Assembly: GCA_947585115.1 (NCBI GenBank)
Contig: CANPWW010000001.1
Coordinates: 1 to 64,000, forward strand
Direction: 5' to 3'
From: an uncultured Monoglobus sp.
GTDB taxonomy: Bacteria; Bacillota; Clostridia; Monoglobales; Monoglobaceae
Length of the DNA: 64,000 nt
This document shows positions 51,201 through 63,202 of the stretch, piece by piece. The position numbers were made by a program, and so were the translations under genes. Positions within the stretch are counted from its first letter, which is position 1. The number at the start of each line of letters is the position of its first letter. Under the pieces are notes generated by a model. That model saw only the letters and a program-made list of their open reading frames with translations, had not been told where the DNA came from and ran no database searches.

Positions 51201-54200
51201 CGGAAGGCAATAACCAGCCCGATAATTTTGTTTACTCGGTTGGCAATATGTACGCGTATCTGCCGGGATATTATACCGACACGGCGTGCACGACCCCGGC
51301 GTATCTGACGCTCACATGGGCTGTAAACAACGATAACAGAGCCCATGAGAACAAGGGCGATCCCTATAAGTATTTCACTATCGGCGGCGGATATTTCTAT
51401 CAGCCCGATGCGGACGGCGACGGCGAGCCGGAGAAGTTCAAGGCTCCCACGCTGTACTTTATGCACACCGATTATATGAATTGGTACAAGAACTACTATA
51501 AGGATTACGCGGGCAAGTATTATATCAACAGACCGGGCACAACAGAGAATTTAAATGACGAGTATATCGAAATCAAGGACGACGGCACGCCCGTATACCA
51601 CGCGTTTAACAACAAGGATTATGAGGTTGCGTTCGTCAATATGAGCGACGCTCAAAAGTATGTTATGAAGGATCCGACGGTTTATCCCTCATCGATCGTG
51701 TTCACGGACTATGATTGGTACAGCAGAAACGACAATGAGTCAACAGCCAATATTTATCCCGCGACATACGCATTTACATGGGCGAATGATATGACCGCGC
51801 CTTTCCAGCAGCCGAGACGTTTCACCGCGCCTACCTCTGCGGTTTACGCCGTTCAGCAGAAGGGCGAGGACGGCAACTGGAATGATCCTACCAAGACCGA
51901 GCTTTTGCATTACTTCTCGGGCTATATGAACTACACCTATCCCGGAAGCGCGGAGTTTGATCCTTCAACATCAGAGGAGAACCCGGTCAATGACAAGGAT
52001 AAGGCGTCTATCGCCGAGATGAAGCAGTATCTGAAAAAATTCGCGTATATCCCCGAAGGCGCGTCTGATGATTACACCGAGTACAGCTTCAACGACCCCA
52101 ATATCGACTGGGGAATCAGGATCACCAAGGATGGCGACGTGCTTGTTGATTTTGACGATAAAGAAAATAATTTTGTTAAGGTAAATCCGAAACCGGTATT
52201 CGCATATAATGCCACCAATCCGGCGGTCGGTATAAACGGCAGATATTTAACTCAGCTGTTTATCGAGGTGCCCGACCATATCGGCAACGATCTTGAAGCC
52301 AAGCCGAACGATCCTCCGCAGCCCGCATATATCACGCTGACGTGGGGCGGCGGAAACAGCGCAGATATAATAACGCACTACTTCACCGCGAGCGGCACAA
52401 TATATCACAAAGCCGATTCGGAAAGCGCCCACAAGGTAGTTCTGAGCACAACCGAGCGCTTTGTGTGTGACGCCGAGCTTAACGAAGACAGACAGTATAT
52501 GACGGAGTTCGCGGGCGAATATTACGCGAACGACGGCTCCGAGTGGCGCATGAAGATCGACGAACAAGGTAAAGTATCACTCAAGTTCGACGAATCGGAG
52601 AACAAGGAAGAAAACTACAAGGAAGTTGTAGTCGCTCCGACGTTTATCGATAACGCTACATACGGCGGAAGATATGTTTCAAGCATAGTTGTTCCGCTGG
52701 AGGGCTGGTATGACAATACCGAGTGCACGCAGCCCGCATCTCTCACGCTCACTCCGTATCTCAGAAATTCGGGTGCCGCCGAGGATCAGCAGTATCTGAA
52801 TAACTACTTCACGATGACGGCGAAAACCGTATACAAGCCGGACGATGAGAGCGACGAGGATGAAGATCCGCAGCACATGACGGTATCGGCGATAGATCTC
52901 TGCGCGGAGCATGATTATCTGAACGCGCAGCAATGGCTCTCGCAGAACAAATACAAGGGCACATATCGTCCGCAGATGACAGATAAGTGGTACGCCGAGG
53001 TAGAGAAAGACGGCAGCGTATACTTCTATGTTGACGATGGTACGGGCACGGACGACACTATTCATTATAAGAAGATCAAGCCTCGTGTTACGCTCAGATC
53101 GGAAATCAGCGAGGCGACGCACGTAGCGAACGGCGTAAGCGGATTTGCCGTAATGTTCCCCAACGCGCGCGCGTATCAGGCGAACAACAATCTCCAAGCC
53201 GTCGAGCAGATGCAGAAGGTTTCCTTCGGCGCGGCGACGATTAACGGTCAGGCTCCCGTATTGGGCGACGAGACGGCGTATATCTACGCGGGCAACACAA
53301 TGCTCTATGATCCCAAAAAAGCGGACGGAAGCGATTGGGAAGTTGTGACAAAGAACACAGAACCCAATTTCAACAAGACTTTCACAAAGCTCTACGCAAA
53401 CGACAGAGCGTACAGCGATGAGAATAAGGACAAAGCGCATGAATACTTCAAGCAGTTCAAGGGCACATATTATCTGGATGATCCGAGTGTGCATCACTAT
53501 ATAAATATTGATGAAACCGGCGATATCACATGGGTGCCTGAGGACAATGTTTCGGAGGATCAGACAATATACAGCGCGGACGTGGCGTTCAACAGCGATA
53601 ACCTGACGCTCGGCGAGGACGGAATGCATCTGCCCAAGACCGTAAGCGTATTGTACAACGGTTTCAGAACCGAGGCAAACGATAAGGATAATGTAGTAAA
53701 CGGCTACACTCCGTTCCAAAGAGGCGATATAACCTGGAACCAATACAACAGAAACGCTACGGAACAACTGACATATCACACATTCGCAGGCGGAGCTACA
53801 CTCTATAAGGACAATAAGGGCACAGAAGGCGAGCTACCGCTCTCGATAAACGGAAATAACCGTTATTATAAGACCGATCAGAGCAACTACGCATCGGTAA
53901 TTAAAGACGGCACATATGAAACGGGCGACGGACAGTATAAAATAGAGGTAAAGACAACGGATGCAAACACAACGTATACGCTCACCACACCCGACGGCTT
54001 AACGTATCCTCTGTCGCCTCTCGGCACAGAAGAGGGCGGCTACTACCTCAGAGGCAAGATAGGCACGACATGGGTATTCGGTATGTTCGGCATATACGGC
54101 GAAGCGATCGTATCGAATCCCACAGCGCAGATAAGCTATAGGGATAAAGATAACAATGCCGTGGTAATTCCCGCGAACACGACGTTTACCGACTTCGGAC

Positions 54201-57200
54201 CTTCCGAGGAAGGCAGCATAGTTGTCGCGAATCCCGGTCAGACAGTAGACACCGGCACGAAATACGCGCGTTTCTATAAGGCTATGCACGATGTTCAGGA
54301 CGGCGGCACGATCTACCTTACCGATGATTTTGAGATGGGCTATATGGCTGAGCTTGGCAAGAGCGCTGACGGCAAAGGCAAGAAAGTTACCATCGACGGT
54401 CAGGGACACACTATAACCCGCGCGACTATCGGCGGCGTTACATACACAGGCTCACTGTTCAAGGTTGACAAGGGCGACGAGTTAACGATCAAGAATGTCA
54501 AGATCGACGCGGGCGCTTACTGGTACTGGGATAATCCTATGGTTGACCAGCTCATACAGATGAGCGTCTACGGCACAAGAGTTTCTGCGACAGGCAGATC
54601 ATGGTACAGCGACTCATACGCTCACGGCGGAAGAAAGCCGATCGTGTACGGCAAGAGAGACCCGAACTCAACCATGCTTGATCCCACAAAGCCTTTGAGC
54701 GAACAGGATTTCCCCAGAGAGCCGTATGACCCCAACGGTTACGCGTCCGGCGCGGCTTTGTCGTCGGATATAGGCGCTGACGCGGCGGAAGGCAAGAATA
54801 TCACAACCACAGGCAACCTCATTCAGGTAGGCGGCACGGTTACTCTCGAGAACACCGAGATCGGCTATATGAGCACGTATAACGCTGACACAAATACCTA
54901 CGGAAACTACGCGGTATTCGGTGTTACCGACACGGACGCCACGATAAACATGAACGAAGGCACCGATATACACAATCTCGATGCCAACAGCGGACAGCTC
55001 GTGCGTGAACTGAAGGAAAACACGACCGTTAATATGACGGGAGCGAAGATCCACGAGTGCCACAGCGCATGGCAGAACGGCGGTCTTCTGAGCACGGCCG
55101 CGACGCAAAACGTTGTGATCAACGAAGGCACGGAAATATATGATGTTTACGCGTACAACTGCAACGGAAGCGTTATTATAGTTCATGGCGGAAAACTTAC
55201 CATGACCGGCGGACGCATACATCACATTTTCGGCCCCGGCGGCGTAAACAACGGCCATGGCGTTGCGATCTATCTCCATAACAGCAGTAACTTCCAGATG
55301 ACCGGCGGTAAGGTCGATAACAATATCGCTCACGACGTCAGCACGATCTATCAGTGGAGCAGCAACACGCAAATGGAGCTTGACGGCGGAACGATGAGCG
55401 ACAATCTGCACTGGGATTACAGCGGCAACGAGCTCGGCGGAGTTGAATGGGACTACTATTTGAACGGACAGGATGTATTCGGTCCGAACATGACGGTTGA
55501 CGGCGACATTGTTATTGACGGCAATACTTTGACCAACCACGGAACGATGACAGGCTCCTTGGCGGTATTCAGTGAGGCAAATGGCACGTTCTCAAACTAC
55601 GGAACTGTAGAGGGCGACGTTCATCTCGAAAACGGCGCTAACGTTACAAACGAAGCCACGGGCGTGATGAAAGGCAATGTTACGATCGAGGATCCGCAAG
55701 AATACACTGATCCCGAAAACGAGTATTTCGTAAACAAGGGCGAGATCGTCGGAGACCTGACTGTTGCGAACGACGCGAAGGTATTCAACAGCGGCCATAT
55801 TGACGCTAACGTTACCGTAAAGAACGGCGGCGAGATCGTTCTCGACGGCGGCGGATATATCGAGGGCGACGTTACACTCTATCCGGGCAGCGAGCTGAGA
55901 ACAAACGACAACAGCCAGCAGGGTAAAGTGGTAGGTAAGCTTACCATTGAATACAAGGACGAAGAGGACAGACAGCGCTTTGAGGATATAATCAGAGACT
56001 CGAATATAGACGCATCGGGCGGAGTTGAATATAAACTGCACGAGCACAGCGGCAGAGAAGTACACCGGGATGCGACATGCTATAGAGAGGGCTACACCTA
56101 TCTCGACTGCCCGTGCGGAGAGCAGAGTAATTATACGACGATCCCGATGACGCCGCATAACCTGCAGCGCAATACGGCTCTTGAGCATACGGCTACCTGC
56201 ACGGAGCCCGCAACGGTAGTATTCGCCTGCGTTAACGAGGGATGCACATACAGCGAGACAACCACCACAGGCGTGGCGCTCGGACATGATCCGGTTCTTG
56301 ATGAAGAAAACAGCGTAGCGCCCACAACGGTAAGCGAAGGTATTGTAGCGATGAAGTGCAGCCGTGATTGCGGCTGGACCGAGACGGCTTCGATCCCCAC
56401 GCTGTCGATCGGCTCGGAAGGTCATAATATGCAGCCTGACGAGCAGCTGAGTTATCCCGCGGGATGTGACCACACGGGAATGTATGTTTTGAAGTGCGAA
56501 GACTGCGGTCAGATAGTCGCGGTATCTATTCCATCAACGCCGCATAACTTTAATTCGAACGCGGTAGAAATTCCGGGCAGCCGCATTGAGCCCGCAGACT
56601 GCGTAACGGACGGCGAGTACCAGACGCACAGAGTATGCCAGGTTTGCGGCGCCGAAGAAGAGGGGTCCGTTGAGACGGTAGCTATACCCGCCCAAGGACA
56701 TCAATGGAGCGAATGGGATATTAACGAGGAAAGCAGAAGATTCTGCACGGACGAGACCACGCAGACGCGCACATGCTCGGCATGCGGCGAGACCGAGACC
56801 GAAGTCGCGCGCGCAAAGGCGCACACATGGCAGGAGTTCGGCGACGGAAGCATGGAGAAATGCGCTGAGTGCGGCATGGTTCAGGGCGGTCTGAACATCG
56901 AATATAACGTAAACGGCGGAACAGCTCCCCAGACTCTTCTGAGCCATATCAAGATGACATACGCGCCCGGAGACGCTGACTCGATCGGAATCAAGCTGTG
57001 GCAGCCCACAGATGAGACGGATCCCGACAGCGCCGCAAGCGCGGGAATTGTAAACGGAAGCTGGACTAAGTACACAGCCTTCGGCAACGCGGTATTCGTT
57101 GGCTGGAGCGATGTGGACTGCGGCGCGGAGCCGTTTTACAACGAGGCGCCGACGAACGCGCACTTTATCACAACGGTCGACATAACCGAAACGGTTGTGA

Positions 57201-60028
57201 ACGATCCGCAGGTATACGCGGTTTGGGCGCTTGACAGAAACAACAACCAGATAGCGGACTATACCGAAAACAAGGTATCGCTGGCGTACCAGGCGCTGGG
57301 CGGCGAAGGCACAGTGCCCGAGCCCTTGACGGATCTGCTTGTAGGCGCGAGCTATCCGCTGACAACCGAGACAAATCTGTACAAGAACGAAGGCAAAGCG
57401 ATATTCGCGGGCTGGAGTGTAATACCGGAGACTGTGGATATACCGGCGCACGGTACGACAATAGACAGCAGCGTAATTGACGCTTACGGCAACCCGGTAT
57501 CAGAGGTATCGTGGACCGACGCGGAAGGACATGAACAGTCTGTAGAGCTTGTGACAAGCCCGTATACGATCCCGCAGCCGTCCGCAGGAACAAGCTATGT
57601 AAATCTCTACGCGGTATACGCCGAGACGGACGACCAGGGTAACGCCGGATTTGACAGCAACTACCATCATGTAGAATACTACGCGCCCGGCGCGACCGGA
57701 AACCGCGACTATGCTATCGACGAGAATGGAAAGTTCTACACATGTAACGACCATCATTCACCGGGCGAGTTGGCGCCACTTATGACAACGCAGTCGGCGT
57801 CCGTAATGATCTACAAACCCGGCGCGGTTCTGATAGGCTGGACGCAGAACGAGGAATGGAACAATCCGGGTCATGCCCTTATCGACAACGAGAATGATGA
57901 GTCAACCACGCTCGTGACTGAAGTAGCCATACCGGACAACGAAAACGCCAAGGTATACGCGGTATGGGCGGTCGATTCGAACGGCAACGGTATTCGCGAC
58001 TACGGCGAGAACAGACTGGCGCACGCGTATAACCTGAACGAGCGTTTCAGCAACCACGCCTCCAGCGGCAGCGATATTCCGACGCTTCCCTATGAGGACG
58101 AGAACGGCAATCCCATCACCGAGGATACGATAAGGATATCCGAAGAGAACAGAGCCAAGCTGCCCGCCATACAGTATAATGTCCTGCCCGGAGATTATGT
58201 TGCGTTCCCCGGAACGAATATCGACAGCCCGGACGAGAACATCAAGTTTGCGGACAGCAACGTGATCAAAGAGGCTGATCTGTACCTCGCGGACGGCGAG
58301 ACCCTGTATCACCACTACGCGCAGATCGGCTGGAGCGGATTCTCGCACGGAGTTTCGCGGAGCCTGACGGATGAGAATAACTGGGTAATCGGAAAAATGC
58401 TCCTGCCGGATACCAGGAACCCGAACCCCGATGTCGCGGAGAGCGATTCAAACGGATATCTCGACCATGACGGATACTATTACAGAGCCATCGTTGACAC
58501 GAGATTCATAAACGCCTACGTAGTATGGGCGGTAGACGACAACTACAACTACATCGCGGACTACAACGAGACGCCTTACAAGGTGACCTTCGACGGCAAC
58601 GGCTGCGACGCGGCATCGGTTATCCCCGAGCCCATCGACAATGTGCTGCCTCACTCGAATATCACGGTTCCCACAGAGGGCGTAACAAGGCAGAACGCGG
58701 TTCTGGTAGGCTGGAGCGTTACAAAGCTCGACAGCCCCGCAACGGCAAAATCGCAGCTGCCCGAGAATCTCTCCGGCGAGGGAACGCTTATGATCCCCGA
58801 GAGAGCGGACGACGATAACAGCACAGAACTTACCGTTTACGCGGTATGGGCAGCCGATAATAACAACAACGGAACACCCGATTATGAGGAATCCGCGCCT
58901 CCCGTTGAGCCTTCGAGCGAGCCCGGAGAGCCTACTGCGGAGCCTTCGAGTGAACCTGCGGAGCCCACAACAGAGCCTTCGAGCGAGCCTGCGGAGCCCA
59001 CAACAGAACCTTCGAGCGAGCCCACGGAGCCCACGGCTGAACCTACGGTTGAGCCTACGGAGCCCACGGCAGAGCCTACGGTTGAGCCCACGGAGCCCAC
59101 GGCTGAACCTACGGTTGAGCCCACGGAGCCCACGGCAGAGCCTACGGTTGAGCCCACGGAGCCCACAACAGAGCCTACGGCAGAGCCCACGGAGCCTACG
59201 GTTGAGCCTACGGAGCCTACGGTCGAGCCTACGGCAGAGCCTTCGAGCGAGCCCGCGGAGCCCACGGCTGAACCCTCGATCGAGCCTTCAACATCGCCTT
59301 CGAGCGAACCCACGAACACACCCACGCCGACTCCCACACGGAGACCTTCCTATTCCGGCGGCGGCGGTGGCGGCGGCGGAACCTTTGGTACAGGTGCCAC
59401 GGCTACACCCAAGCCTACGGCTACAACCGAGCCGGGTGATATAGCTGCGCCGAACGCGACAGCCACACCCGACACGACGGTTGTAGGACCCGGTCCCGTT
59501 TCTGATCAGGTATTTGAAGACGTACCCGCCGATTACTGGGCATACAGCTATATTATGGACCTCTACAATATGGGTATCATAAACGGCGAAACTCCCACAT
59601 TGTTCGTTCCCGACGGCAACGTTACAAGAGCCGAGTTCGCCAAGATGGCTGTACTGATGTTCGGTCTGACGGCGCAGAACACCGAGTCGAAGTTCGTTGA
59701 CGTAACGCCCGGCGACTGGTTCTCGCCCTATGTAATAGCGGCGACAGAGGCCGGAATAGTTCTGGGCACGAGCGAGACGACTTACAGCCCGAACGACAAC
59801 ATCACCCGCGAGCAGATCGCGGCTATCATCGGCAGAGAAATGAACTGGACGTCAGACAATCCGCTTGACTACAGCGACGCGGACACCATAGAAGATTACG
59901 CGAAGCCTTATGTAGCAGGACTTACCGAGCAGGGAATCCTGACAGGAGACAACGGAATGTTCAGACCTAAGGATAATTCCACCCGAGCGGAAGCCGCGGC
60001 GATCATCGACAGAGTGAAGAATCACTAA
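48224..60028 (+). CDS. Giant multidomain SLH surface protein (3934 residues)
   Basis: Exported cell-surface protein. Order: signal peptide (1-30); Ala/Glu/Asp-rich segment (31-105); small helical domain (105-170); about twelve related modules of 130-170 residues (185-1960) marked by F-K-x-Y-x-G-x-Y then W-x-I-x-I-x-x-x-G-x-V; beta-helix-like region (about 2020-2590; [27 protein letters not shown]); about seven Cys-rich CxxCG units (2600-2890); InlB-like repeats (2890-3555) with four EF-hand-type loops; Thr/Ser-Glu-Pro stalk (3556-3700); Gly linker; three SLH domains (3760-3934). No catalytic residues recognised, so adhesion or wall structure is the best guess. ATG after CGGAGG. Anchor and linker match the preceding protein. 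No internal stop or frameshift over 11.8 kb. Confidence 0.92.
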   Translation: MKAKRILALVLSLCMIASALGVGMPVFAAGSGDTAADTAAVAAQDDAAVGQPAEEALTEDEAAPEQAAADEALPDEAQPDEAQAEEAQPEDSEQEAAIPAIARPDANRFVGLSGEEIIKVFNQTSAGRESLLAGMTDEEWATINATLTEDEKARLDAILAGGEDQPAAISNESGIELASIDGGLTLSEATKGYLAAHAGTYVTEKNYTNGDNVYQGTDWTVEIPESGEDIILKYQGTDTGAKVTALGGVNDTTGAFTSITFSNSADEVGNFKWTTGESNNLEATLVFGWNAAGWIQFPNNGLNFWWDKDGDGKKEQYKFSNAAYMYNQTKTTEYFKNYIDTYTINDGSNWKIEVNSDGKLHMTDGAEPDDIIVRSVNFGTTAETYGTVASVTFESPTWYNNAAVPAPYQALTFTWSPVVNAGTVGKEEGFERNVFTSPNAYIYDPDKNVIKRFVANNMFMPDNTETYSRSYFKDYAGTYDISDDFGKYYDPAFEGWNLEIDDKGNVTMQYKADGPKYPAVMISGRNRECTSADDSKTNVQSVNQMYVYVPDFYTSAAMTDPAYLTLTWYINDTPKNASEGKGAWRFQISNANLYRAGADGEAELLRTPTIYCDHTEKYIGMAKNFLKEYSGNYSYNYAGTTGEYIQITGDGDVIWYYYDGNTLVARTPVHYNFGAYNINGNNTPNNYLNGEPSMDNPYQVNGMIFADGNWYADEDKTPANDRITVTLGFNFEYENFTTPANNATQGYKLYSAKNGDAPGQLLRTFNEYGPGNGGTDRERYINFNKVNEFLGNAPREYTLNDNSGWKITIDPTTGQPTLTNSDVATAGNIKIKYVSYNEDKTVFPYVKTGLSSFTFTSSDWYNQQGTQNYQTFAPAWSHYVSASATATDKPEGFERYAFSGNMTLYDSTEPGHILKKTQSAAFFTADGGYTNEYFKNYTGEYTLAPGFGANYNEMYKNWKINIDDMGNVTLDEGANGIYKPVLNAVNRFTRADAEGNNQPDNFVYSVGNMYAYLPGYYTDTACTTPAYLTLTWAVNNDNRAHENKGDPYKYFTIGGGYFYQPDADGDGEPEKFKAPTLYFMHTDYMNWYKNYYKDYAGKYYINRPGTTENLNDEYIEIKDDGTPVYHAFNNKDYEVAFVNMSDAQKYVMKDPTVYPSSIVFTDYDWYSRNDNESTANIYPATYAFTWANDMTAPFQQPRRFTAPTSAVYAVQQKGEDGNWNDPTKTELLHYFSGYMNYTYPGSAEFDPSTSEENPVNDKDKASIAEMKQYLKKFAYIPEGASDDYTEYSFNDPNIDWGIRITKDGDVLVDFDDKENNFVKVNPKPVFAYNATNPAVGINGRYLTQLFIEVPDHIGNDLEAKPNDPPQPAYITLTWGGGNSADIITHYFTASGTIYHKADSESAHKVVLSTTERFVCDAELNEDRQYMTEFAGEYYANDGSEWRMKIDEQGKVSLKFDESENKEENYKEVVVAPTFIDNATYGGRYVSSIVVPLEGWYDNTECTQPASLTLTPYLRNSGAAEDQQYLNNYFTMTAKTVYKPDDESDEDEDPQHMTVSAIDLCAEHDYLNAQQWLSQNKYKGTYRPQMTDKWYAEVEKDGSVYFYVDDGTGTDDTIHYKKIKPRVTLRSEISEATHVANGVSGFAVMFPNARAYQANNNLQAVEQMQKVSFGAATINGQAPVLGDETAYIYAGNTMLYDPKKADGSDWEVVTKNTEPNFNKTFTKLYANDRAYSDENKDKAHEYFKQFKGTYYLDDPSVHHYINIDETGDITWVPEDNVSEDQTIYSADVAFNSDNLTLGEDGMHLPKTVSVLYNGFRTEANDKDNVVNGYTPFQRGDITWNQYNRNATEQLTYHTFAGGATLYKDNKGTEGELPLSINGNNRYYKTDQSNYASVIKDGTYETGDGQYKIEVKTTDANTTYTLTTPDGLTYPLSPLGTEEGGYYLRGKIGTTWVFGMFGIYGEAIVSNPTAQISYRDKDNNAVVIPANTTFTDFGPSEEGSIVVANPGQTVDTGTKYARFYKAMHDVQDGGTIYLTDDFEMGYMAELGKSADGKGKKVTIDGQGHTITRATIGGVTYTGSLFKVDKGDELTIKNVKIDAGAYWYWDNPMVDQLIQMSVYGTRVSATGRSWYSDSYAHGGRKPIVYGKRDPNSTMLDPTKPLSEQDFPREPYDPNGYASGAALSSDIGADAAEGKNITTTGNLIQVGGTVTLENTEIGYMSTYNADTNTYGNYAVFGVTDTDATINMNEGTDIHNLDANSGQLVRELKENTTVNMTGAKIHECHSAWQNGGLLSTAATQNVVINEGTEIYDVYAYNCNGSVIIVHGGKLTMTGGRIHHIFGPGGVNNGHGVAIYLHNSSNFQMTGGKVDNNIAHDVSTIYQWSSNTQMELDGGTMSDNLHWDYSGNELGGVEWDYYLNGQDVFGPNMTVDGDIVIDGNTLTNHGTMTGSLAVFSEANGTFSNYGTVEGDVHLENGANVTNEATGVMKGNVTIEDPQEYTDPENEYFVNKGEIVGDLTVANDAKVFNSGHIDANVTVKNGGEIVLDGGGYIEGDVTLYPGSELRTNDNSQQGKVVGKLTIEYKDEEDRQRFEDIIRDSNIDASGGVEYKLHEHSGREVHRDATCYREGYTYLDCPCGEQSNYTTIPMTPHNLQRNTALEHTATCTEPATVVFACVNEGCTYSETTTTGVALGHDPVLDEENSVAPTTVSEGIVAMKCSRDCGWTETASIPTLSIGSEGHNMQPDEQLSYPAGCDHTGMYVLKCEDCGQIVAVSIPSTPHNFNSNAVEIPGSRIEPADCVTDGEYQTHRVCQVCGAEEEGSVETVAIPAQGHQWSEWDINEESRRFCTDETTQTRTCSACGETETEVARAKAHTWQEFGDGSMEKCAECGMVQGGLNIEYNVNGGTAPQTLLSHIKMTYAPGDADSIGIKLWQPTDETDPDSAASAGIVNGSWTKYTAFGNAVFVGWSDVDCGAEPFYNEAPTNAHFITTVDITETVVNDPQVYAVWALDRNNNQIADYTENKVSLAYQALGGEGTVPEPLTDLLVGASYPLTTETNLYKNEGKAIFAGWSVIPETVDIPAHGTTIDSSVIDAYGNPVSEVSWTDAEGHEQSVELVTSPYTIPQPSAGTSYVNLYAVYAETDDQGNAGFDSNYHHVEYYAPGATGNRDYAIDENGKFYTCNDHHSPGELAPLMTTQSASVMIYKPGAVLIGWTQNEEWNNPGHALIDNENDESTTLVTEVAIPDNENAKVYAVWAVDSNGNGIRDYGENRLAHAYNLNERFSNHASSGSDIPTLPYEDENGNPITEDTIRISEENRAKLPAIQYNVLPGDYVAFPGTNIDSPDENIKFADSNVIKEADLYLADGETLYHHYAQIGWSGFSHGVSRSLTDENNWVIGKMLLPDTRNPNPDVAESDSNGYLDHDGYYYRAIVDTRFINAYVVWAVDDNYNYIADYNETPYKVTFDGNGCDAASVIPEPIDNVLPHSNITVPTEGVTRQNAVLVGWSVTKLDSPATAKSQLPENLSGEGTLMIPERADDDNSTELTVYAVWAADNNNNGTPDYEESAPPVEPSSEPGEPTAEPSSEPAEPTTEPSSEPAEPTTEPSSEPTEPTAEPTVEPTEPTAEPTVEPTEPTAEPTVEPTEPTAEPTVEPTEPTTEPTAEPTEPTVEPTEPTVEPTAEPSSEPAEPTAEPSIEPSTSPSSEPTNTPTPTPTRRPSYSGGGGGGGGTFGTGATATPKPTATTEPGDIAAPNATATPDTTVVGPGPVSDQVFEDVPADYWAYSYIMDLYNMGIINGETPTLFVPDGNVTRAEFAKMAVLMFGLTAQNTESKFVDVTPGDWFSPYVIAATEAGIVLGTSETTYSPNDNITREQIAAIIGREMNWTSDNPLDYSDADTIEDYAKPYVAGLTEQGILTGDNGMFRPKDNSTRAEAAAIIDRVKNH
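58890..59325 (+). repeat. Coding tandem repeat (Thr/Ser-Glu-Pro stalk)
   Basis: Repeats of (T/S)EP(T/S)(A/T/V)EP encoded by GAGCCCACGG-type units; period variable, 9 to 18 bases. Confidence 0.85.
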
Positions 60029-60035
60029 GATAAAA

Positions 60036-60064
60036 AATCTCCCCCACCCCGGGGGAGATTTTTT
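60036..60064 (+). terminator. Terminator of the giant SLH gene
   Basis: AATCTCCCCC - ACCCC - GGGGGAGATT followed by TTTT. Confidence 0.92.
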
Positions 60065-60098
60065 GTGCTTAATGTAACAATTTTTTAAATAAAACCGC

Positions 60099-60127
60099 TT
60101 GACAGGGTTTTGTATGTTAATTATAAT
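60099..60127 (+). promoter_or_regulatory. Consensus promoter of recA
   Basis: Perfect TTGACA (60099-60104), 17-base spacer, perfect TATAAT (60122-60127). I see no clear LexA box of the GAAC-N4-GTTC type. Confidence 0.85.
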
Positions 60128-60193
60128 TATATACAGGAAAATTATATCCAAATGAAAATAACCCACTATATTTCACGAAACGGAGAAAATATA

Positions 60194-61258
60194 ATGAACG
60201 AGGAAAAAAGAAAAGCACTTGACCTGGCTATGGGACAGATCGAAAAACAATTCGGAAGCGGCGCCGTTATGCGTCTGGGCGAGAAGCCAAACGCCAACGT
60301 TGAGGCGATACCCACAGGCGCGCTGTCGCTCGATATCGCGCTGGGCATCGGCGGCCTGCCCCGAGGCAGAATCATAGAAATATACGGACCTGAATCATCG
60401 GGCAAAACCACGGTCGCGCTTCACGTTGTGGCGCAGGTCCAGCAGATGGGCGGCGAGGCCGCGTTTATCGACGCGGAGCACGCTCTTGACCCGGTGTACG
60501 CTGAGGCGCTCGGCGTGCATACCGACGATCTGATCGTATCGCAGCCCGACACGGGCGAGCAGGCTCTTGAGATAACGGAGCAGCTCGTGCGCAGCGGCGC
60601 GGTCGACGTTATTGTTATCGACTCGGTCGCGGCTCTGGTGCCCAAGGCCGAGATCGAGGGATTAATGGGCGACGCGCACGTCGGCCTCCAGGCGAGGCTG
60701 ATGTCCCAGGCGCTCAGAAAGCTGGCGGGCATAATCTCAAAATCAAACACCACCGCCATATTTATCAACCAGCTGCGCGAAAAGGTGGGCGTTATGTTCG
60801 GAAATCCCGAGACGACCACCGGCGGACGCGCGCTGAAGTTCTACGCCTCGGTGCGCCTTGACGTGCGCAGGATCGACACCCTGAAGGGCGATGACGGCGT
60901 TATGGGCAACCGCACGAGAGTTAAAGTAGTCAAAAACAAGGTCGCTCCCCCGTTCAAAGAGGCGGAGTTCGACATCATATACGGCGAGGGCATTTCCCGT
61001 ATGGGCAATGTGGTCGACGCCGCCACCGACCTGGACATCATACACAAGAGCGGCTCGTGGTTCAGCTATGAGGGTGAGCGCCTCGGTCAGGGCCGCGAAA
61101 AGGTGAAAAAGATACTTGAGGAAAATCCCGAGCTCGCAGTCGAGATCGAGAACAAGGTCCGCGAGCAGGCGGGGCTGCCGCTGCTGGGCGGCGAGGGTCC
61201 GTCGATGTTCGACGACGCCCCCGTTGAGGGACTGGAGAAGCCTAAGAAGAAGAAGTAG
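60194..61258 (+). CDS. recA: Recombinase RecA
   Basis: 354 residues, normal length. N-terminal [22 protein letters not shown], Walker [10 protein letters not shown], the MAW-like [20 protein letters not shown] Walker B, and L2 loop [30 protein letters not shown] are all intact. It forms filaments on single-stranded DNA for repair and SOS induction. ATG at 60194 follows CGGAGA; a frame extending to 60110 includes the leader and is not conserved. Its modulator recX follows after 112 bases carrying two repeats. Confidence 0.98.
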   Translation: MNEEKRKALDLAMGQIEKQFGSGAVMRLGEKPNANVEAIPTGALSLDIALGIGGLPRGRIIEIYGPESSGKTTVALHVVAQVQQMGGEAAFIDAEHALDPVYAEALGVHTDDLIVSQPDTGEQALEITEQLVRSGAVDVIVIDSVAALVPKAEIEGLMGDAHVGLQARLMSQALRKLAGIISKSNTTAIFINQLREKVGVMFGNPETTTGGRALKFYASVRLDVRRIDTLKGDDGVMGNRTRVKVVKNKVAPPFKEAEFDIIYGEGISRMGNVVDAATDLDIIHKSGSWFSYEGERLGQGREKVKKILEENPELAVEIENKVREQAGLPLLGGEGPSMFDDAPVEGLEKPKKKK

Positions 61259-61271
61259 GGCCTGCGCAGGC

Positions 61272-61296
61272 GCGGGCGGCAAATTGCCGCCCCTAC
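61272..61296. repeat. Dispersed repeat family A, copy 7 (variant)
   Basis: GCGGGCGGCAAATTGCCGCCCCTAC, with CAAATTG centre, between recA and recX. Confidence 0.75.
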
Positions 61297-61312
61297 AACC
61301 GTGGTGAAGCCT

Positions 61313-61335
61313 GTAGGGGCGGATATTATCCGCCC
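61313..61335. repeat. Dispersed repeat family A, copy 8
   Basis: GTAGGGGCGGATATTATCCGCCCG, identical in core to copy 3. Confidence 0.85.
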
Positions 61336-61370
61336 GTAAAGCATGAATATATTGTGAATGGAGATAAATT

Positions 61371-61835
61371 ATGGATAATTTTACAAAGGGGCTGCATTTG
61401 GCGGCGCGGTATCTGGCGTCGCGGATGTACACGTCCCGCGAGATATACGACCGCCTGCGCCGAAAGGGCTACGACGAGGAGACCTCGGAGCAGATCGTGG
61501 GCAGACTGATCGAGGAAAAGCTGCTCGACGACGCGCGGTATGCCGAGTTTTATGTGGCCGACGGCGTGAACCTCGGCCAAAAGGGCGAGTACCGCATAAG
61601 GCAGGAGCTTTTGCGCAAGGGCGTGGCGCCCGTTCTGATCGACCGGGCTTTTGAAAACACCGATGCGGACTTTGACGCGGCTTTACGTGAATACGTGGAG
61701 CAGAGGCTGAGGGTCACCGAGATCACGGACTACAAAGACCTTATGCGCTTTAAGGCGGCGCTGGCGAGGCGTGGGTACTCGCCCTCGGAGATACGCCGGG
61801 TCCTTGATGAGTATGACTTCGACTTCGGCCGATAA
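61371..61835 (+). CDS. recX: Regulatory protein RecX
   Basis: 154 residues, an all-helical RecX: AARYLASRMYTSREIYDRLRRKG and EEKLLDDARYAEFYVADG are the typical first repeats; LRKGVAPVLIDRAFENTD and RFKAALARRGYSPSEIRRVLDEY the later ones. RecX limits RecA filaments. ATG at 61371 follows GGAGAT. Gene order recA-recX supports it; RimO follows after 22 bases. Confidence 0.95.
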   Translation: MDNFTKGLHLAARYLASRMYTSREIYDRLRRKGYDEETSEQIVGRLIEEKLLDDARYAEFYVADGVNLGQKGEYRIRQELLRKGVAPVLIDRAFENTDADFDAALREYVEQRLRVTEITDYKDLMRFKAALARRGYSPSEIRRVLDEYDFDFGR

Positions 61836-61857
61836 ACAATAAATTAGGAGAAAGAAT

Positions 61858-63189
61858 TTGAAAAAGGTATCTATCGCATCATTGGGATGCTCAAAAAATC
61901 TGATCGACAGCGAGCAGATGACGGCGCTGCTCAAATCGGGCGGCTTTGAGATATGGGAAAACGAGGCCGACGCGGATATTATGATCGTCAACACCTGCAC
62001 GTTTGTGGAGGACGCTCAGACCGAGTCGATAAACTGTATTTTGGAGCTTGCGCAATATAAAAAAGCCGATAAAAACAAGAAAAAACTGCTGATCGTCACC
62101 GGCTGCCTCGCGCAGCGCTACAAGGAGCAGATACTCCGCGAGATCCCCGAGGTCGACGCGGTTATCGGCGTTAATGAGTACGACAGGATCGTTGACATAA
62201 TAAACGCGCGTATCGGCGGAGGGCCGGCCAGCGTCAGCTGCTCCGAAAAGCCGCTGCTGTTCGAGGGAGAGCGCGAGCGCTCGACTCCGGGCTACACCGC
62301 GTTTTTAAAAATCGCGGAGGGCTGCGACAACCGCTGCACATACTGCGTTATTCCGTCGATCCGCGGCGCGTACCGCAGCAGAAAGATCGAGGACATAGTA
62401 GCCGAGGCGGAAAAGCTGGCGGCGGACGGAGTTAAGGAGCTTATTGTGATAGCCCAGGACACCACGCGCTACGGCATTGACATCTACGGCGAGTACCGCT
62501 TGGCGGAGCTTCTCAAAAAGCTGTGCGCCGTTTCGGGCATCGAATGGGTGAGGGTGCACTACTGCTACCCGGAGCTTGTGACCGACGAGCTTATAGAAAC
62601 ATTCGCGGGCGAGCCAAAGCTCTGCGATTACTTCGACATACCGATACAGCACTCCAGCGACCGCGTTCTGAAAAGAATGGGCAGGCGCACGAACCGAGCG
62701 CAGATAACCGAGATGATAAAAAAGATCAGGGCGGCTATCCCCGACGCGGTGATAAGAACCACGCTGATTGTGGGGTTCCCCGGCGAGACCGAGGAAGATA
62801 TGGACGATCTGCTCCGCTTTATCGACGAGGCGAGATTTGACCGTTTGGGCGTGTTTATATATTCCCGCGAGGAGGACACCCCGGCATATGATATGCCCGA
62901 TCAGATCGACGAGGAGGAAAAGCGGCGGCGCCTTGAAAACGTTATGGTGGCGCAGGCCGATATCGACGACGAGAACAACGCGGCGAAGGTCGGAACGGTG
63001 CAGACCGTTCTGGTCGAGGGCCGAGATGAGATAATAAAAAGCTACTTTGGCAGGACATACGCCGACTCGGTGGATATCGACGGCATGGTATTCTTCAAAT
63101 CCAAAGAAAAGCTGAGACCCGGAGATTTCGCTCGGGTCAGGATAGACGAGGCGGAGGACATGAATCTGTTCGGAAGAGCGGTTAAATAA
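61858..63189 (+). CDS. rimO: Ribosomal protein S12 methylthiotransferase RimO
   Basis: 443 residues from TTG 61858, which has TAGGAGA nine bases upstream. It adds a methylthio group to Asp in S12. N-terminal cluster domain (VSIASLGCSKNLIDSEQM, NTCTFVEDA, TGCLAQRYKEQI), radical SAM motif CDNRCTYCVIP, and a C-terminal TRAM domain (VQTVLVEGRDEIIKSYFGRTYADSVDIDG in parts). All six cluster Cys are present. Between recX and pgsA; this run is common in Clostridia. Confidence 0.97.
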   Translation: MKKVSIASLGCSKNLIDSEQMTALLKSGGFEIWENEADADIMIVNTCTFVEDAQTESINCILELAQYKKADKNKKKLLIVTGCLAQRYKEQILREIPEVDAVIGVNEYDRIVDIINARIGGGPASVSCSEKPLLFEGERERSTPGYTAFLKIAEGCDNRCTYCVIPSIRGAYRSRKIEDIVAEAEKLAADGVKELIVIAQDTTRYGIDIYGEYRLAELLKKLCAVSGIEWVRVHYCYPELVTDELIETFAGEPKLCDYFDIPIQHSSDRVLKRMGRRTNRAQITEMIKKIRAAIPDAVIRTTLIVGFPGETEEDMDDLLRFIDEARFDRLGVFIYSREEDTPAYDMPDQIDEEEKRRRLENVMVAQADIDDENNAAKVGTVQTVLVEGRDEIIKSYFGRTYADSVDIDGMVFFKSKEKLRPGDFARVRIDEAEDMNLFGRAVK

Positions 63190-63202
63190 CGGAGGGGATA
63201 TT

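Noticed and set aside
48224-60028. Several minus-strand frames (up to 366 codons) within the giant gene
   Set aside because: They mirror the coding frame, lack ribosome sites and look like shadow translations.
60061-60193. LexA (SOS) box before recA
   Set aside because: No GAAC-N4-GTTC-like site around the promoter could be found by eye.
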